A DNA stretch of 64,000 bases, from assembly GCF_024753135.1 (NCBI RefSeq), contig NZ_JANUGP010000003.1, positions 1-64,000 of the forward strand, read 5' to 3'. This stretch comes from Streptomyces pyxinicus. GTDB taxonomy: Bacteria > Actinomycetota > Actinomycetes > Streptomycetales > Streptomycetaceae. The translations under genes were made by a program, and so were the position numbers. The notes beneath the pieces were generated by a model. That model did not search any database and was not told the origin of the DNA. It saw only the letters and a program-made list of their open reading frames with translations. Of the stretch, positions 31,134 through 39,778 are shown piece by piece (position 1 is the stretch's first letter; each line of letters starts with the position of its first letter).

Positions 31134-33187
31134 GTCGGCTGAAGCGGCCGGGAAGGCTGGCGGTCGGAGACCGGGTTCGGTTCGCCGGGCAGCTGCGGGC
31201 GGTGCTGGCCGTCTCGGCTCTGACCGCGACGCTGAGCGATGACGAACAGCCGCATCTGGTCGTGTCGTTGCTCGAGTTGTTCGAGGCCGACGACTTCGAG
31301 GTCGTGGACACTCCGGCTCGGATGCCGCTGCCGGCCGCGTCGCTGCTGGAGACCTTTCCCGAAGACGTGGTCGAGCGGGCTCTGTGGTGGGAGGGGCACA
31401 TCCTGGAGGTGCTGCACGGCCTGCCACCTGGGGTCGATTCCGGCACGCTGCCGCGAGACGAGTACAGCCCGGATCGCTCTCTGACCGCACGCCAGCGGGC
31501 CAAAGCCGCCGAACTGGCAGCCGCCGGGCACAAGGTGACCGCCAGCACGGTCGCCCACCGGCGTCGCCGCTATCAGCAACTCGGGGTGATCGGCCTGGCC
31601 GACCACCGGCCCGTCCGCAGGACTCCGCGGTTCGGCGAGGTCGACGAAGCGGTGGTCGATGCGGTGCGGCGGGCGATCGAAGAAGGCGTCAATGGGTCCA
31701 CCCGCACCGGTTCATACATTTTGTGGAGGGCCGAAGAGATCCTCAAAGAGGACACCGAGGGGCGGGAGGTGAAGCTCCCTTCCCGCGCCACGCTCTATCG
31801 GCTGCTGACGAAGCTGACGGCGGGCACACACGCCCTTGGATCGGCGGAAACCCGCAGGTCCAAGGCCAACGGGGCCACGACACCGCACGGGCAGCTTCAC
31901 GTCTTCGCGCCAGGCGAGGTCATGCAGATCGACTCCACCCCGCTGGACGTGCTGGTCCTGCTCGACAACGGGGTCACCGGCAAGGTCGAACTCACCGCCA
32001 TGATCGACGTCGCGACCAGGACCCTGACCGCGGCGGTGCTGCGGCCGACGACGAAGTCGGTGGACGCCAGCGTGCTGCTGGCCCGCAGCGTCACACCCGA
32101 GCCGATGCGGCCGGGCTGGACAGATGCGTTGACGATGTCCCGCTCGGTGCTGCCGCACCGCCGACTTCTGGCCCTCGACGAGCGTCTGGCCCATGCCGCG
32201 GCCCGGCCGGTGATCGTCCCGGAGGTGATCGTCTGCGACCACGGAAGCGTGTTCATCTCGCGGAACTTCCGCTCGTCCTGCCGCTTCCTGGAGATCGACT
32301 TCCAGCCGACGCACAAGGGTTCGGGGTTCGAGAAGGGCCACATCGAGAAGATGCTGGGCTCGGTGGCCACGCTGTTCGCCCAGTTCCTGCCCGGCTACAC
32401 CGGCCGCAACAGCGACCGCCGCGGCCGTCACCTGGAACGTGAACGGCTCTGGTCTCTGTTGGAGTTGCAGGAACTCCTGGACGAATGGATCGTCGCGAAG
32501 TGGCAGAACCGTCCGCACGACGGACTGCGCGACCCCTCCCACCCGGGCCGGCTGTTCACACCGAACGAGAAGTACGCCACCTTGATCGAGGCCTGCGGCT
32601 ACGTCCCCGTCGCGCTCAGCGGCGACGACTACGTCGAACTCCTGCCCGCGGAATGGCGGGTGGTCAACGAATACGGCATCCGGATCAAGAACCGCACCTA
32701 CGACAGCCCCGAGCTCGGACGCATGCGCCGCCAGGACTCCGGGATCGTGGCCAAACGCGGCCTCTGGGAGGTCCACCACGACCCCTACGACGTGTCCCGG
32801 ATCTGGGTACGTGACCACCGCGATGACAACTCATGGGTCCAGGCCACCTGGAAACACCTCGCCCGTGTCCCGGTTCCCTTTGGAGACCTGGCCTGGGACC
32901 ACGTCAGCGGCAAACTTCCTCGCGCCACCGAGACGGAGATCGCTGACGCGGTCGCCGCCTTGCTCACCCGGGCCCATGCCGGTCCTGAGCCCAAGCAGGG
33001 TTCCAAGCCCGGCAAGCGCGATCGGCGGGTGGTTGCCCGCACGAAAGCCGCAGGTCCCCTCACTCCGGCATCGGTTCCCAGCACTCAGGCGGAACCCGAG
33101 GAGGAGGAAGAGAGCGAGGACTCGCTGGCCGAGGTGATCCCACTCGGACTGTTCGACCCGCTGGAAGACCCCTGGAAGCGCTCATGA
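31130..33187 (+). CDS. TnsB-like DDE transposase
   Basis: 685 residues. After an N-terminal region with helix-turn-helix parts (RSLTARQRAKAAELAAAGH; VAHRRRRYQQLG) comes the retroviral-integrase-type core with D268 (VMQIDSTPLD), D370 (VIVCDHGSVF) and E406 (GHIEKMLG), then a Mu-transposase-like C-terminal barrel (YDSPELGRMR, VWVRD-type strand) and an acidic tail (EEEEESEDSLAE) that may contact TnsC. Cuts and joins the 3-prime ends and binds the end repeats. ATG start overlaps the tnsA stop. Confidence 0.92.
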   Translation: MSRLKRPGRLAVGDRVRFAGQLRAVLAVSALTATLSDDEQPHLVVSLLELFEADDFEVVDTPARMPLPAASLLETFPEDVVERALWWEGHILEVLHGLPPGVDSGTLPRDEYSPDRSLTARQRAKAAELAAAGHKVTASTVAHRRRRYQQLGVIGLADHRPVRRTPRFGEVDEAVVDAVRRAIEEGVNGSTRTGSYILWRAEEILKEDTEGREVKLPSRATLYRLLTKLTAGTHALGSAETRRSKANGATTPHGQLHVFAPGEVMQIDSTPLDVLVLLDNGVTGKVELTAMIDVATRTLTAAVLRPTTKSVDASVLLARSVTPEPMRPGWTDALTMSRSVLPHRRLLALDERLAHAAARPVIVPEVIVCDHGSVFISRNFRSSCRFLEIDFQPTHKGSGFEKGHIEKMLGSVATLFAQFLPGYTGRNSDRRGRHLERERLWSLLELQELLDEWIVAKWQNRPHDGLRDPSHPGRLFTPNEKYATLIEACGYVPVALSGDDYVELLPAEWRVVNEYGIRIKNRTYDSPELGRMRRQDSGIVAKRGLWEVHHDPYDVSRIWVRDHRDDNSWVQATWKHLARVPVPFGDLAWDHVSGKLPRATETEIADAVAALLTRAHAGPEPKQGSKPGKRDRRVVARTKAAGPLTPASVPSTQAEPEEEEESEDSLAEVIPLGLFDPLEDPWKRS

Positions 33188-34203
33188 CGGCCTCGTCCGC
33201 GCTGCCCCAGGACTCCCAGCGGCACCTGACCACGATCGACGGCTGGCGCCGCTTCGTCGACGGGCCGCCGGGGCCACCGCCCCGGCTCGACGACGCTCAG
33301 TACGACGCGCTCGGCGAGGCGGGTCGGGCAGCCTTCGACGAAGCCCGCCTCGACCATCACGGCCGTCTGCTGGTGGTCGCGACCTCCGTCGTCCGGCACA
33401 CCGTCGCCAGCGGCCGTCGTCTGGTCGTGCTGAACCGCCATGCGATCAGCGCCCGCCGCGGCCTGATCGTCTCCGGCCCCGCCGGCACCGGGAAGACCAT
33501 CGCGATCACTCAGCTCGGTCTGTCCCACGAGCTGCTGGACCGGGCCCGGCACCCCACCGCCACCGACCGCAAGCCGGTGATCTACATCACCGTCCCGCCC
33601 GCCGCGACACCCCGGATGATCGCGGCCGAGTTCGCCCGGTTCCTCGGACTGCCGGTGATGGCCCGCATGAACATCACCGACCTCATCGAGTCCGTCGTCG
33701 GTGTCTGCACCGACGCCCGCACCGGCATGATCCTGGTCGACGAGCTCCACAACATCTCGCTCACCACCCAGCACGGCGCCGAAGTCGCCGACACCCTCAA
33801 GTACTTCTCCGAGCGGATCCCCGCCACGTTCATCTACGCCGGCATCGACATCGAGCACGGCAGCCTCCTGACCGGCACCCGCGGAGCCCAGATCGCCGGC
33901 CGATTCACTCTGATCCCCACCCAGCCCTTCCCTTACAACAGTGAGTGGCGGGGCCTGGTCGCGACCATGGAGAAGACCCTCGCCCTGCGGCGCCACGAGC
34001 TCGGCACCCTGGCGAAACTCGACCGCTACCTGCACGACCGCACCGGCGGCATGATCGGCGCCCTCTCCCATCAGATCCGCGGAGCCGCGATCGACGCGAT
34101 CTTCAACGGCACCGAGAAGATCACCAAAGCCGGGCTGAAGGCCGTCTCCCTGGACGTCGCCGCCGAATCGGCTCAGCTCCGCAGGTCCGGGAACTCCCGA
34201 TGA
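33184..34203 (+). CDS. TnsC/TniB-like AAA+ ATPase
   Basis: 339 residues. Walker A GPAGTGKT (98-105), Walker B MILVDELH (D186, E187), and AAA+ arginine-finger region near YAGIDIEHG. In Tn7 systems TnsC polymerises on target DNA, is placed by a TnsD/TniQ protein and activates TnsA-TnsB. Start and stop overlap neighbours by ATGA. Confidence 0.92.
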   Translation: MTASSALPQDSQRHLTTIDGWRRFVDGPPGPPPRLDDAQYDALGEAGRAAFDEARLDHHGRLLVVATSVVRHTVASGRRLVVLNRHAISARRGLIVSGPAGTGKTIAITQLGLSHELLDRARHPTATDRKPVIYITVPPAATPRMIAAEFARFLGLPVMARMNITDLIESVVGVCTDARTGMILVDELHNISLTTQHGAEVADTLKYFSERIPATFIYAGIDIEHGSLLTGTRGAQIAGRFTLIPTQPFPYNSEWRGLVATMEKTLALRRHELGTLAKLDRYLHDRTGGMIGALSHQIRGAAIDAIFNGTEKITKAGLKAVSLDVAAESAQLRRSGNSR

Positions 34204-35045
34204 CCCAGGAGAACATCCGCGTCCTGCCCTTCCAGGTCCGTCCCCAGGCTGGCGAAGGCATCCGGTCCTTCATCGTCCGCCTGGCCCACGCCAACCATCT
34301 CCCGCCCAGCTACCTGCGGACCTACCTCTGCGAACCGCCCGACCATCTGGGCCTTCCCAGCTGGACCCGGCTGGCCGCCGCGACCGGCCGCGACCCCGAA
34401 ACCCTCCTCGCCACCCTGGAGACGAGACGCTGCCTGGAGTGCGACGCCGAGATGCCGCCCTCGGACGTCTTCGGACGCCGGGCCCTGCGTTGTTCCCAGG
34501 CCTGCCGCGAGAAGGCACACCGGAAACGCCACCCTCTCGCTGCCCCGCTGAAAGCCCCCTGCCGAGAGTGCGGCAAGAGCATGAAGATCCAGCCCGGACA
34601 GCGCTACCGCCCGTGTTCCTCCGCCTGCCGACGCGCCAACTACCTCAGACACCAGCAGAAATGGAACACCGAAGCAGACCCAGCAGACCCAGCAGATCCA
34701 TCTGACCCACTCCGCTGCCCGATCTGCGGCGACCAGATGCTCACACCACGCCGGACATGCTCGGACCGATGCCGCCAACGGGCACATCGCCAGAAACCCC
34801 GGCAGCCCCCTGCGATCCCTTCTCCTCCACCCCCGCCACCGGCGCGGCCCTCACCGCCACGCAAGCCGGTTCAACCGGCCAGCGCACAGCCGTCACGACC
34901 CTGCGAAGTCTGCGAAGGACCGCTGCCACCAGGGCGCAACCAGAACCTACGCAGGACGTGCTCTCAACGCTGCAGGCAGAAGGCATACCGCCAGCGCCGG
35001 TCAAACTCCGATGAGACGAAACGGGCAGTGGTCAAAGTTCAGTGA
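34200..35045 (+). CDS. TniQ-like target-selection protein with four zinc-knuckle modules
   Basis: 281 residues. Residues 10-75 match the TniQ N-terminus (GIRSFIVRLAHANHLPPSYL). The rest is four CxxC-n-C(S)xxC modules: C78/81/98/102, C121/124/139/143, C173/176/187/191 and C235/238/254/258, each followed by a basic helix such as REKAHRKR or RQRAHRQK. The third and fourth are separated by a Pro-rich linker. TniQ/TnsD proteins choose the target; these modules are good candidates for DNA reading. The 3-prime end overlaps two right-end repeats. ATG overlaps the tnsC stop. Confidence 0.85.
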   Translation: MTQENIRVLPFQVRPQAGEGIRSFIVRLAHANHLPPSYLRTYLCEPPDHLGLPSWTRLAAATGRDPETLLATLETRRCLECDAEMPPSDVFGRRALRCSQACREKAHRKRHPLAAPLKAPCRECGKSMKIQPGQRYRPCSSACRRANYLRHQQKWNTEADPADPADPSDPLRCPICGDQMLTPRRTCSDRCRQRAHRQKPRQPPAIPSPPPPPPARPSPPRKPVQPASAQPSRPCEVCEGPLPPGRNQNLRRTCSQRCRQKAYRQRRSNSDETKRAVVKVQ

Positions 35046-35067
35046 GACCGATCGAACTTCGCTGAGA
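34999..35067 (-). repeat. Right-end TnsB-type binding repeats
   Basis: Three copies inverted relative to the left end: 35050-35067 (TCTCAGCGAAGTTCGATC read inward), 35030-35047 (TCTCACTGAACTTTGACC) and 34999-35016 (TCTCATCGGAGTTTGACC). The outer two are 20 bp apart, the third 31 bp further in. The inner two lie at least partly inside the tniQ-like coding sequence. Confidence 0.85.
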
Positions 35068-35074
35068 CAGGTCA

Positions 35075-35079
35075 TGCGG
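35075..35079. repeat. Right target-site duplication TGCGG
   Basis: Matches 30283-30287 and abuts the right terminus GTCA. Confidence 0.8.
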
Positions 35080-35114
35080 TCATCCTCGACTGGGGCTTGT
35101 CAGGCGATCGGTTC

Positions 35115-35151
35115 CGATATATCGTTGAGACATCGCGAACGATACGCGATG
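35115..35151. promoter_or_regulatory. Candidate PadR operator
   Basis: A perfect palindrome CGATATATCG (35115-35124) is followed by the inverted repeat CATCGCG-N7-CGCGATG (35131-35151), 40-75 bp upstream of the PadR start and AT-rich compared with surroundings. Autoregulatory sites in this position are usual for PadR genes. Confidence 0.55.
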
Positions 35152-35189
35152 CATACGTGACAGATCAACGATGGAATGGAGTGATCGTG

Positions 35190-35831
35190 ATGCGTACCCA
35201 CGGATTCGAGCGTGGTCACGGACACGAGGGTCACGGCCGACGGGGTCGGGGCGGGTTCGGGTTCGACGAGCGCCGGGCCGCCTTCGGGCCGTTCGGTCCC
35301 GGTGGCCCCGGTTTTGGTCCGGGCGGTCCCGGTGGTCCCGGATTCGGTCCCGGTCCCTGGGGGCCGCGAGGGCGTGGCGGGCCGAGGGGGCGGGCGCGGC
35401 GCGGTGACGTGCGGGCCTCGATCCTGGCCCTGCTCAAGGACCGGTCCATGCACGGCTACGAGATGATCCAGGAGATCGCCGAGCGCAGCGGCGGCGCGTG
35501 GAAGCCGAGCCCCGGCTCGGTCTACCCCACGCTCCAACTGCTGGAGGACGAGGGCCTGATCGCCAGCGAGAGCGAGGGCGGCAAGAAGCTCTTCTCGCTC
35601 ACCGAGAGCGGCCGCACTGCCGCCGACGAGGGGCCCGACGCCCCCTGGGAGGAGGCCTCCCGCGGGGTCGACTGGGAGGCGCTGCACGAGATCCGGCAGG
35701 CCGGGGTCGGCTTGATGGAGGCCTTCGGCCAGGTCTGGAAGACCGGCAGCAAGGAGCAGCGCGAGAAGGCGCTGACCGTCATCAACGACGCCCGCAAGAA
35801 GCTGTATCTCATCCTCGCCGACGAGGACTGA
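35190..35831 (+). CDS. PadR-family regulator with His/Gly/Pro-rich N-terminus
   Basis: 213 residues. The first 70 are rich in His, Gly, Arg and Pro (HGFERGHGHEGHG, then GPGGPGFGPG repeats), recalling metal-responsive YqjI-type PadR proteins. A winged helix follows (ASILALLKDRSMHGYEMIQ, PSPGSVYPTLQLLEDEGLI) and a C-terminal dimer helix. ATG 35190 is preceded by GGAG (35178-35181). Upstream palindromes suggest autoregulation. Target gene not evident; metal sensing is inference from the His cluster. Confidence 0.85.
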   Translation: MRTHGFERGHGHEGHGRRGRGGFGFDERRAAFGPFGPGGPGFGPGGPGGPGFGPGPWGPRGRGGPRGRARRGDVRASILALLKDRSMHGYEMIQEIAERSGGAWKPSPGSVYPTLQLLEDEGLIASESEGGKKLFSLTESGRTAADEGPDAPWEEASRGVDWEALHEIRQAGVGLMEAFGQVWKTGSKEQREKALTVINDARKKLYLILADED

Positions 35832-35871
35832 GGACAGAAGGCTGACGGCCGGCTCTCGGCGGCCGGAATGG

Positions 35872-35903
35872 GAAGGGCGCCCCACGCGCGTGGGGCGCCC
35901 TTC
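35872..35903. terminator. Terminator after the PadR gene
   Basis: Perfect long stem GAAGGGCGCCCCACG / CGTGGGGCGCCCTTC with a minimal loop, 40 bases after the stop codon. Confidence 0.75.
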
Positions 35904-36086
35904 GTATACCCGAGGTGCGGGTGCGCAATCCGGCGCGCCCGCGCACTGGTGGTGGTTCGGTCGGATCTCCTCCAGATCTCCTCCGCAAGGATGAGATGCC
36001 GGCGGGCGGCCTCCACTCTCCGTGGGACGCGGAAATGGTTCCCCTCGCGGACGATTCCGGCCGTCGCGGCTGATGAGGTAGGGGAC

Positions 36087-36713
36087 GTGCACACCCGTAC
36101 CGCCCGCTGGACCGCCCCCGACGAGGCGAGCGCGCACCTGGACGACGATGCCGGACTCGGCGCCGAGCTGGCAGCGGTGCTCGCCGGTGCCCGCCGCCGG
36201 GCCGTGCGGGACGGGGACCGGCAGGTCGACACCGCGCATCTGCTGCACTCCCTGCTGGAACACGATCCCGAGGTCCGCGCGGCCGTCGGCGCACCGCCCC
36301 GGCTCGCCCGGCTGCTCGGGTACCTCGTGCAGCGCAGCATCGGCTACGGGCTGCGCTGGCAGGCAAGCGTGGAGGACTCCGGCGGGACGGCCGCCGTACC
36401 CGCGGGTGACCTCCTGTCCGCCGTCCCGGCGGCTCGCGGCGAGGCGCGCGAGAGCGGGGGCTGGTCCCCGACGGCGGCCGTCGCACTGGCCGGGGCCCGG
36501 GAGCGGGCCCGACGGCGTGGCGCGTCCCTGGTCACCGGTGCCGACCTGTTCGCCGCGCTGGTCGGCGATCCGCGCTCGCGTGCCGCGGAGGTCCTGCGGC
36601 ACGTCGGCATCCCCGTCGAAGGCCCACCGGACGCCGCCGAGGAGTACGCGGAGGAGTGCAGGGAGGCGGCGGCGACCGGCACCGAGGCCGACTGCCCGTC
36701 GTCCACCAGCTGA
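36087..36713 (+). CDS. Clp N-terminal domain protein
   Basis: 208 residues with two Clp-N repeats (about 25-90, RQVDTAHLLHSLLEHDPEVR; and 125-180, SLVTGADLFAALVGDPRSRA) and no ATPase module. Stand-alone Clp-N proteins act as adaptors or of unknown role, perhaps competing for ClpC substrates or adaptors. GTG 36087 follows GAGGTAGGGG. Confidence 0.75.
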   Translation: MHTRTARWTAPDEASAHLDDDAGLGAELAAVLAGARRRAVRDGDRQVDTAHLLHSLLEHDPEVRAAVGAPPRLARLLGYLVQRSIGYGLRWQASVEDSGGTAAVPAGDLLSAVPAARGEARESGGWSPTAAVALAGARERARRRGASLVTGADLFAALVGDPRSRAAEVLRHVGIPVEGPPDAAEEYAEECREAAATGTEADCPSSTS

Positions 36714-36759
36714 GACAGGTGTCAACGGGGATGACGCTCCTGACGCCTCCTGCCATCAT

Positions 36760-37764
36760 GTGCCGGTGCGTACGTCGGAGAGCGGTCAGGGCGGTCGGGG
36801 CAGGGGTGTCGGGCTGGGACTCGCGCTCGTCTCGGCGCTGGCCTTCGGCGGGTCCGGGGTCGCCGCCAAGCCGTTGATCGAGGCGGGACTCGACCCGCTG
36901 CACGTGGTGTGGCTGCGGGTGGCCGGCGCAGCGTTGGTCATGCTGCCGCTCGCTGTACGGCACCGGGCCCTGCCCAGGCACCGGCCCGCGCTGCTCGCCG
37001 GGTTCGGGCTGCTCGCGGTCGCCGGCGTGCAGGCCTGCTACTTCGCCGCGCTCTCCCGCATCCCGGTGGGCGTGGCCCTGCTCGTCGAGTACCTCGCGCC
37101 CGCGCTGGTGCTCGGCTGGGTGCGGTTCGTGCAGCGGCGGCCGGTCACCCGCGCCGCCGCCCTCGGTGTCGTCCTCGCCGCCGCCGGCCTGGCCTGTGTG
37201 GTGGAGGTCTGGTCCGGGCTGAGCTTCGACCCGCTGGGACTGCTGCTCGCGCTCGGCGCCGCGTGCTGCCAGGTCGGCTACTTCGTCCTCTCCGACCAGG
37301 GCGGCGACGCGGGCGAGGAGGCGCCGGACCCGCTCGGCGTCATCGCCTACGGACTGCTCGCCGGCACCGCCGTCCTCACTCTCGTCGCCCGGCCCTGGCG
37401 CACGGACTGGTCCGTACTCGCCGGCCCCGCGTACCTGGACGGCACCGCCGTCCCGGCCGCCGCCCTGCTGGCCTGGATCGTGCTCGTCGCCACGATGATC
37501 GCCTACATCACCGGCGTGACGTCCGTACGGCGCCTGTCGCCGCCGGTCGCCGGGGTGGTCGCCTGTCTGGAGGCGGTGATCGCGACCGTGCTGGCCTGGG
37601 TGCTGCTGGGCGAGCAGCTGTCGGCGCCGCAGGTCACCGGTGGCGCCGTCGTCCTGGTCGGCGCGTTCATCGCCCAGTCCGCCGCGCCCGCCAAGGGCTC
37701 CTCGGAACCGGTCGCCTCCGGCGGCACGGAACGGGAGTTGTCGGCCCGCGGCACCGCCGCATAG
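36760..37764 (+). CDS. EamA (DMT superfamily) transporter
   Basis: 334 residues with two EamA repeats, ten membrane helices (SALAFGGSGVAAKPLIEAGL ... ; VVACLEAVIATVLAWVLLGEQL). Likely exports an amino acid or small metabolite. Start at GTG 36760 or 36766; no ribosome site, so a leaderless transcript is possible. Followed by a second EamA gene that is not closely identical. Confidence 0.85.
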   Translation: MPVRTSESGQGGRGRGVGLGLALVSALAFGGSGVAAKPLIEAGLDPLHVVWLRVAGAALVMLPLAVRHRALPRHRPALLAGFGLLAVAGVQACYFAALSRIPVGVALLVEYLAPALVLGWVRFVQRRPVTRAAALGVVLAAAGLACVVEVWSGLSFDPLGLLLALGAACCQVGYFVLSDQGGDAGEEAPDPLGVIAYGLLAGTAVLTLVARPWRTDWSVLAGPAYLDGTAVPAAALLAWIVLVATMIAYITGVTSVRRLSPPVAGVVACLEAVIATVLAWVLLGEQLSAPQVTGGAVVLVGAFIAQSAAPAKGSSEPVASGGTERELSARGTAA

Positions 37765-37783
37765 GGTTGCGCGCATGCCGTCG

Positions 37784-37825
37784 AACGCACTCGTCCTTCC
37801 GCCTCCGACCGCCTGAGGCGGGCCT
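37784..37825 (+). CDS. 13-residue leader peptide candidate
   Basis: An ATG at 37784 opens [13 protein letters not shown] followed by TGA, ending about 140 bases before the start of the second EamA gene. A TAGGGT -10-like element at 37763-37768 lies about 15 bases before it, giving an almost leaderless message. The PPP run would slow ribosomes, and the GC-rich inverted repeats that follow could form attenuator structures. Confidence 0.4.
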
Positions 37826-37965
37826 CCCGGACACCGGCCCCGCGCGCGTCGCCGCGCCGGGCCCGACGGCGCTGCCCGCAGACGAAGTCCGCGCGCCCCG
37901 CTCTTGCGGCGGGACGCTCCTCGAACTTCCGCACCCCTGAGGTGCGTTCCTGCGGAGAAACCCCC

Positions 37966-39027
37966 TTGTCGAATCTCCCGAAGCTTCCCAAGCTCCCGAA
38001 GCTGTCGAGTCAGCCGAGTCAGCCGAACCACCTCAACGAGTCGCGGCAACTCGACATGTCGACACAGTCGACCCCCGCCACCCGCCTCCCCGTCGGGCGC
38101 GGCCTGCTCTACCTGATCATCACCGGCGCCGCCTGGGGCACCGCGGGCGCCGCCGCCTCGCTGGTCTACCGGGCCAGCGACCTCGGCGCCTTCGGCCTGT
38201 CGTTCTGGCGCTGCGCGCTGGGTCTCGTCCTCCTGCTGGCCGGTCGCGGGCTGCGTCCGCCGGTCCGCCCGGCCGGCGGCGAGCGGTTGCGCCGCAAGGC
38301 CGTGCGGGCGCTGGCCACCGGGGTCGGCCTCGCCGTGTTCCAGACCGCGTACTTCGCGGCCGTACGGTCGACCGGGCTCGCCGTCGCCACCGTCGTCACC
38401 CTCGGCGCGGGGCCCGTCCTCATCGCGCTCGGCGCCCGGCTGCTGCTCGGCGAGCGGCTCGGCGCCGGCGGTGTCCTGGCGGTCGGCGGCGCGCTCGCGG
38501 GGCTCGGTGTCCTGACCCTCGGCGGTTCGGCGGCGACCGTCCGCCCGACCGGCGTGCTCCTGGCGCTGGCCTCGGCGGCGGGCTACGGCGTGATGACCCT
38601 GCTCACCCGCTGGTGGGGCCGCGCGGGCGGCGCCGGCGCCTCGGGCACCACGGTCGGCGCGTTCGCGGTGACCACCCTGTGCCTGTTCCCGTTCGCGCTG
38701 CACGAGGGCCTGCTGCCGCACACCGCCCACCCGGCGTGGCTGCTGGTGCTGCTGGTGTATGTCGCCGCCGTGCCCACCGCCCTCGCCTACGCGCTGTACT
38801 TCGCGGGCGCCGCCGTCGTACGGTCCGCCACCGTCTCCGTGATCATGCTCCTGGAGCCGGTGACCGCGGCCGTGCTCGCCGTCGCCCTGCTCGGCGAACG
38901 GCTCACCGCGACCACCGCGGCGGGCACCCTGCTGATGCTCGGCTCCGTCGCGGGCCTCGCGGTGAGCGAGGCCCGGCAGGCTCGGGGGGCCCGCGCGGCC
39001 GGCCGGCGGGGACCGGTACCGGTCTGA
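37966..39027 (+). CDS. EamA (DMT superfamily) transporter
   Basis: 353 residues from TTG 37966, chosen because GGAGA lies seven bases upstream; ATG 38056 would give 323 residues and a cleaner N-terminus. The extra N-terminal segment is a micro-repeat ([15 protein letters not shown]). Ten membrane helices with EamA repeats ([38 protein letters not shown]). Probable exporter; substrate unknown. Possibly controlled by the leader peptide upstream. Confidence 0.8.
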   Translation: MSNLPKLPKLPKLSSQPSQPNHLNESRQLDMSTQSTPATRLPVGRGLLYLIITGAAWGTAGAAASLVYRASDLGAFGLSFWRCALGLVLLLAGRGLRPPVRPAGGERLRRKAVRALATGVGLAVFQTAYFAAVRSTGLAVATVVTLGAGPVLIALGARLLLGERLGAGGVLAVGGALAGLGVLTLGGSAATVRPTGVLLALASAAGYGVMTLLTRWWGRAGGAGASGTTVGAFAVTTLCLFPFALHEGLLPHTAHPAWLLVLLVYVAAVPTALAYALYFAGAAVVRSATVSVIMLLEPVTAAVLAVALLGERLTATTAAGTLLMLGSVAGLAVSEARQARGARAAGRRGPVPV

Positions 39028-39057
39028 CGATCGTGCCGGGTGCGGCGCCCGCGCGTC

Positions 39058-39741
39058 CTAACGCGCCGCCAGGTAGTCCGGCAGGCCGATGCCGGGTGCC
39101 AGGTCGGCGTTGGCGACGGGGGTGTCGTACCCCTTGCGGAGCGGGAGGACGCCGGCCCAGTGCGGCAGGGTGAGGTCCTCGGGCTCGTCGTGGGCGCCGC
39201 CGGTGCGGACCTTCGCCGAGACCTCGTCCAGGTCCAGCCGGATCACCGCGGTGGCCGCCAGCTCCTTCCGGTTCGCGGGCCGGGAGTCGGCGGCCCGGCC
39301 CGGTACGACGTGGTCCACCAGGGCGTCCAAGGCCAGCCGCCGCTCCTCGGGGTCGGTGACCTCGTGCGCGACGCCGTGCACCACGACGGAGCGGTAGTTG
39401 ACCGAGTGGTGGAAGGCGGAGCGGGCCAGCACCAGTCCGTCGACGTGGGTGACGGTCAGGCACACCGGCAGCCCGGCGTCGGCCCGGCCGGTCATCCGCA
39501 GCGGGCGGGAACCGGTGGACCCGTGGACGTAGAGCCGCTCGCCGACCCGGCCGTACAGCGTGGGCAGCACCACCGGGGCGCCGTCCCGGACGAAGCCCAG
39601 ATGGCAGACGTACCCCTCGTCGAGTATCGCGTGCACCAGCTCCCTGTCGTACGACGCCCGGTCCGCGGAGCGCGTGGGTACGGTGCGGTCGGTCGGCGTG
39701 TAAGCGGTGTCTGGCGCTTGCCCGGTCGTGCTGTCCTGCAT
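39058..39741 (-). CDS. Pyridoxamine 5'-phosphate oxidase-family flavin protein
   Basis: 227 residues, split-barrel flavin/F420-binding fold (VCHLGFVRDGAPVVLPTLYG, LYVHGSTGSRPLR, FHHSVNYRSVVVHG). Divergent from a MocR-type PLP regulator with a shared operator, a pairing that suggests a role in vitamin B6 or PLP-linked metabolism. Not the classical PdxH, which is longer in conserved FMN motifs. Confidence 0.85.
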   Translation of the reverse strand: MQDSTTGQAPDTAYTPTDRTVPTRSADRASYDRELVHAILDEGYVCHLGFVRDGAPVVLPTLYGRVGERLYVHGSTGSRPLRMTGRADAGLPVCLTVTHVDGLVLARSAFHHSVNYRSVVVHGVAHEVTDPEERRLALDALVDHVVPGRAADSRPANRKELAATAVIRLDLDEVSAKVRTGGAHDEPEDLTLPHWAGVLPLRKGYDTPVANADLAPGIGLPDYLAAR

Positions 39742-39778
39742 GGGTTCCCTCCGTGGCGGTCCCAGTGGCGATTGTCAT

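Larger units (their letters stand above)
30288..35074 (+). mobile_element. Tn7-like transposon, four-gene minimal form (4,787 bp)
   Basis: Complete element with TnsA-, TnsB-, TnsC- and TniQ-like genes in that order, each start overlapping the previous stop as ATGA. Termini are TGACTCGTCTCAGCG on the left and, read inward, TGACCTGTCTCAGCG on the right. 18-bp end repeats (consensus TCTCA-S-Y-GAA-S-TTTGACC) occur twice at the left and three times at the right. A 5-bp target duplication TGCGG flanks it. No cargo genes, no CRISPR components. Inserted between the divergent DinB-domain and PadR genes; all four ORFs are intact, so it is probably recent and potentially active. Confidence 0.9.

Noticed and set aside
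34757..35014. 85-codon plus-strand frame inside the TniQ-like gene
   Set aside because: Lies entirely within the zinc-module gene in another frame.
30294..35068. Transposon boundaries at GTCTCAG/CTGAGAC
   Set aside because: Flanking pentamers differ there; moving the ends to TGAC/GTCA gives a perfect TGCGG duplication.
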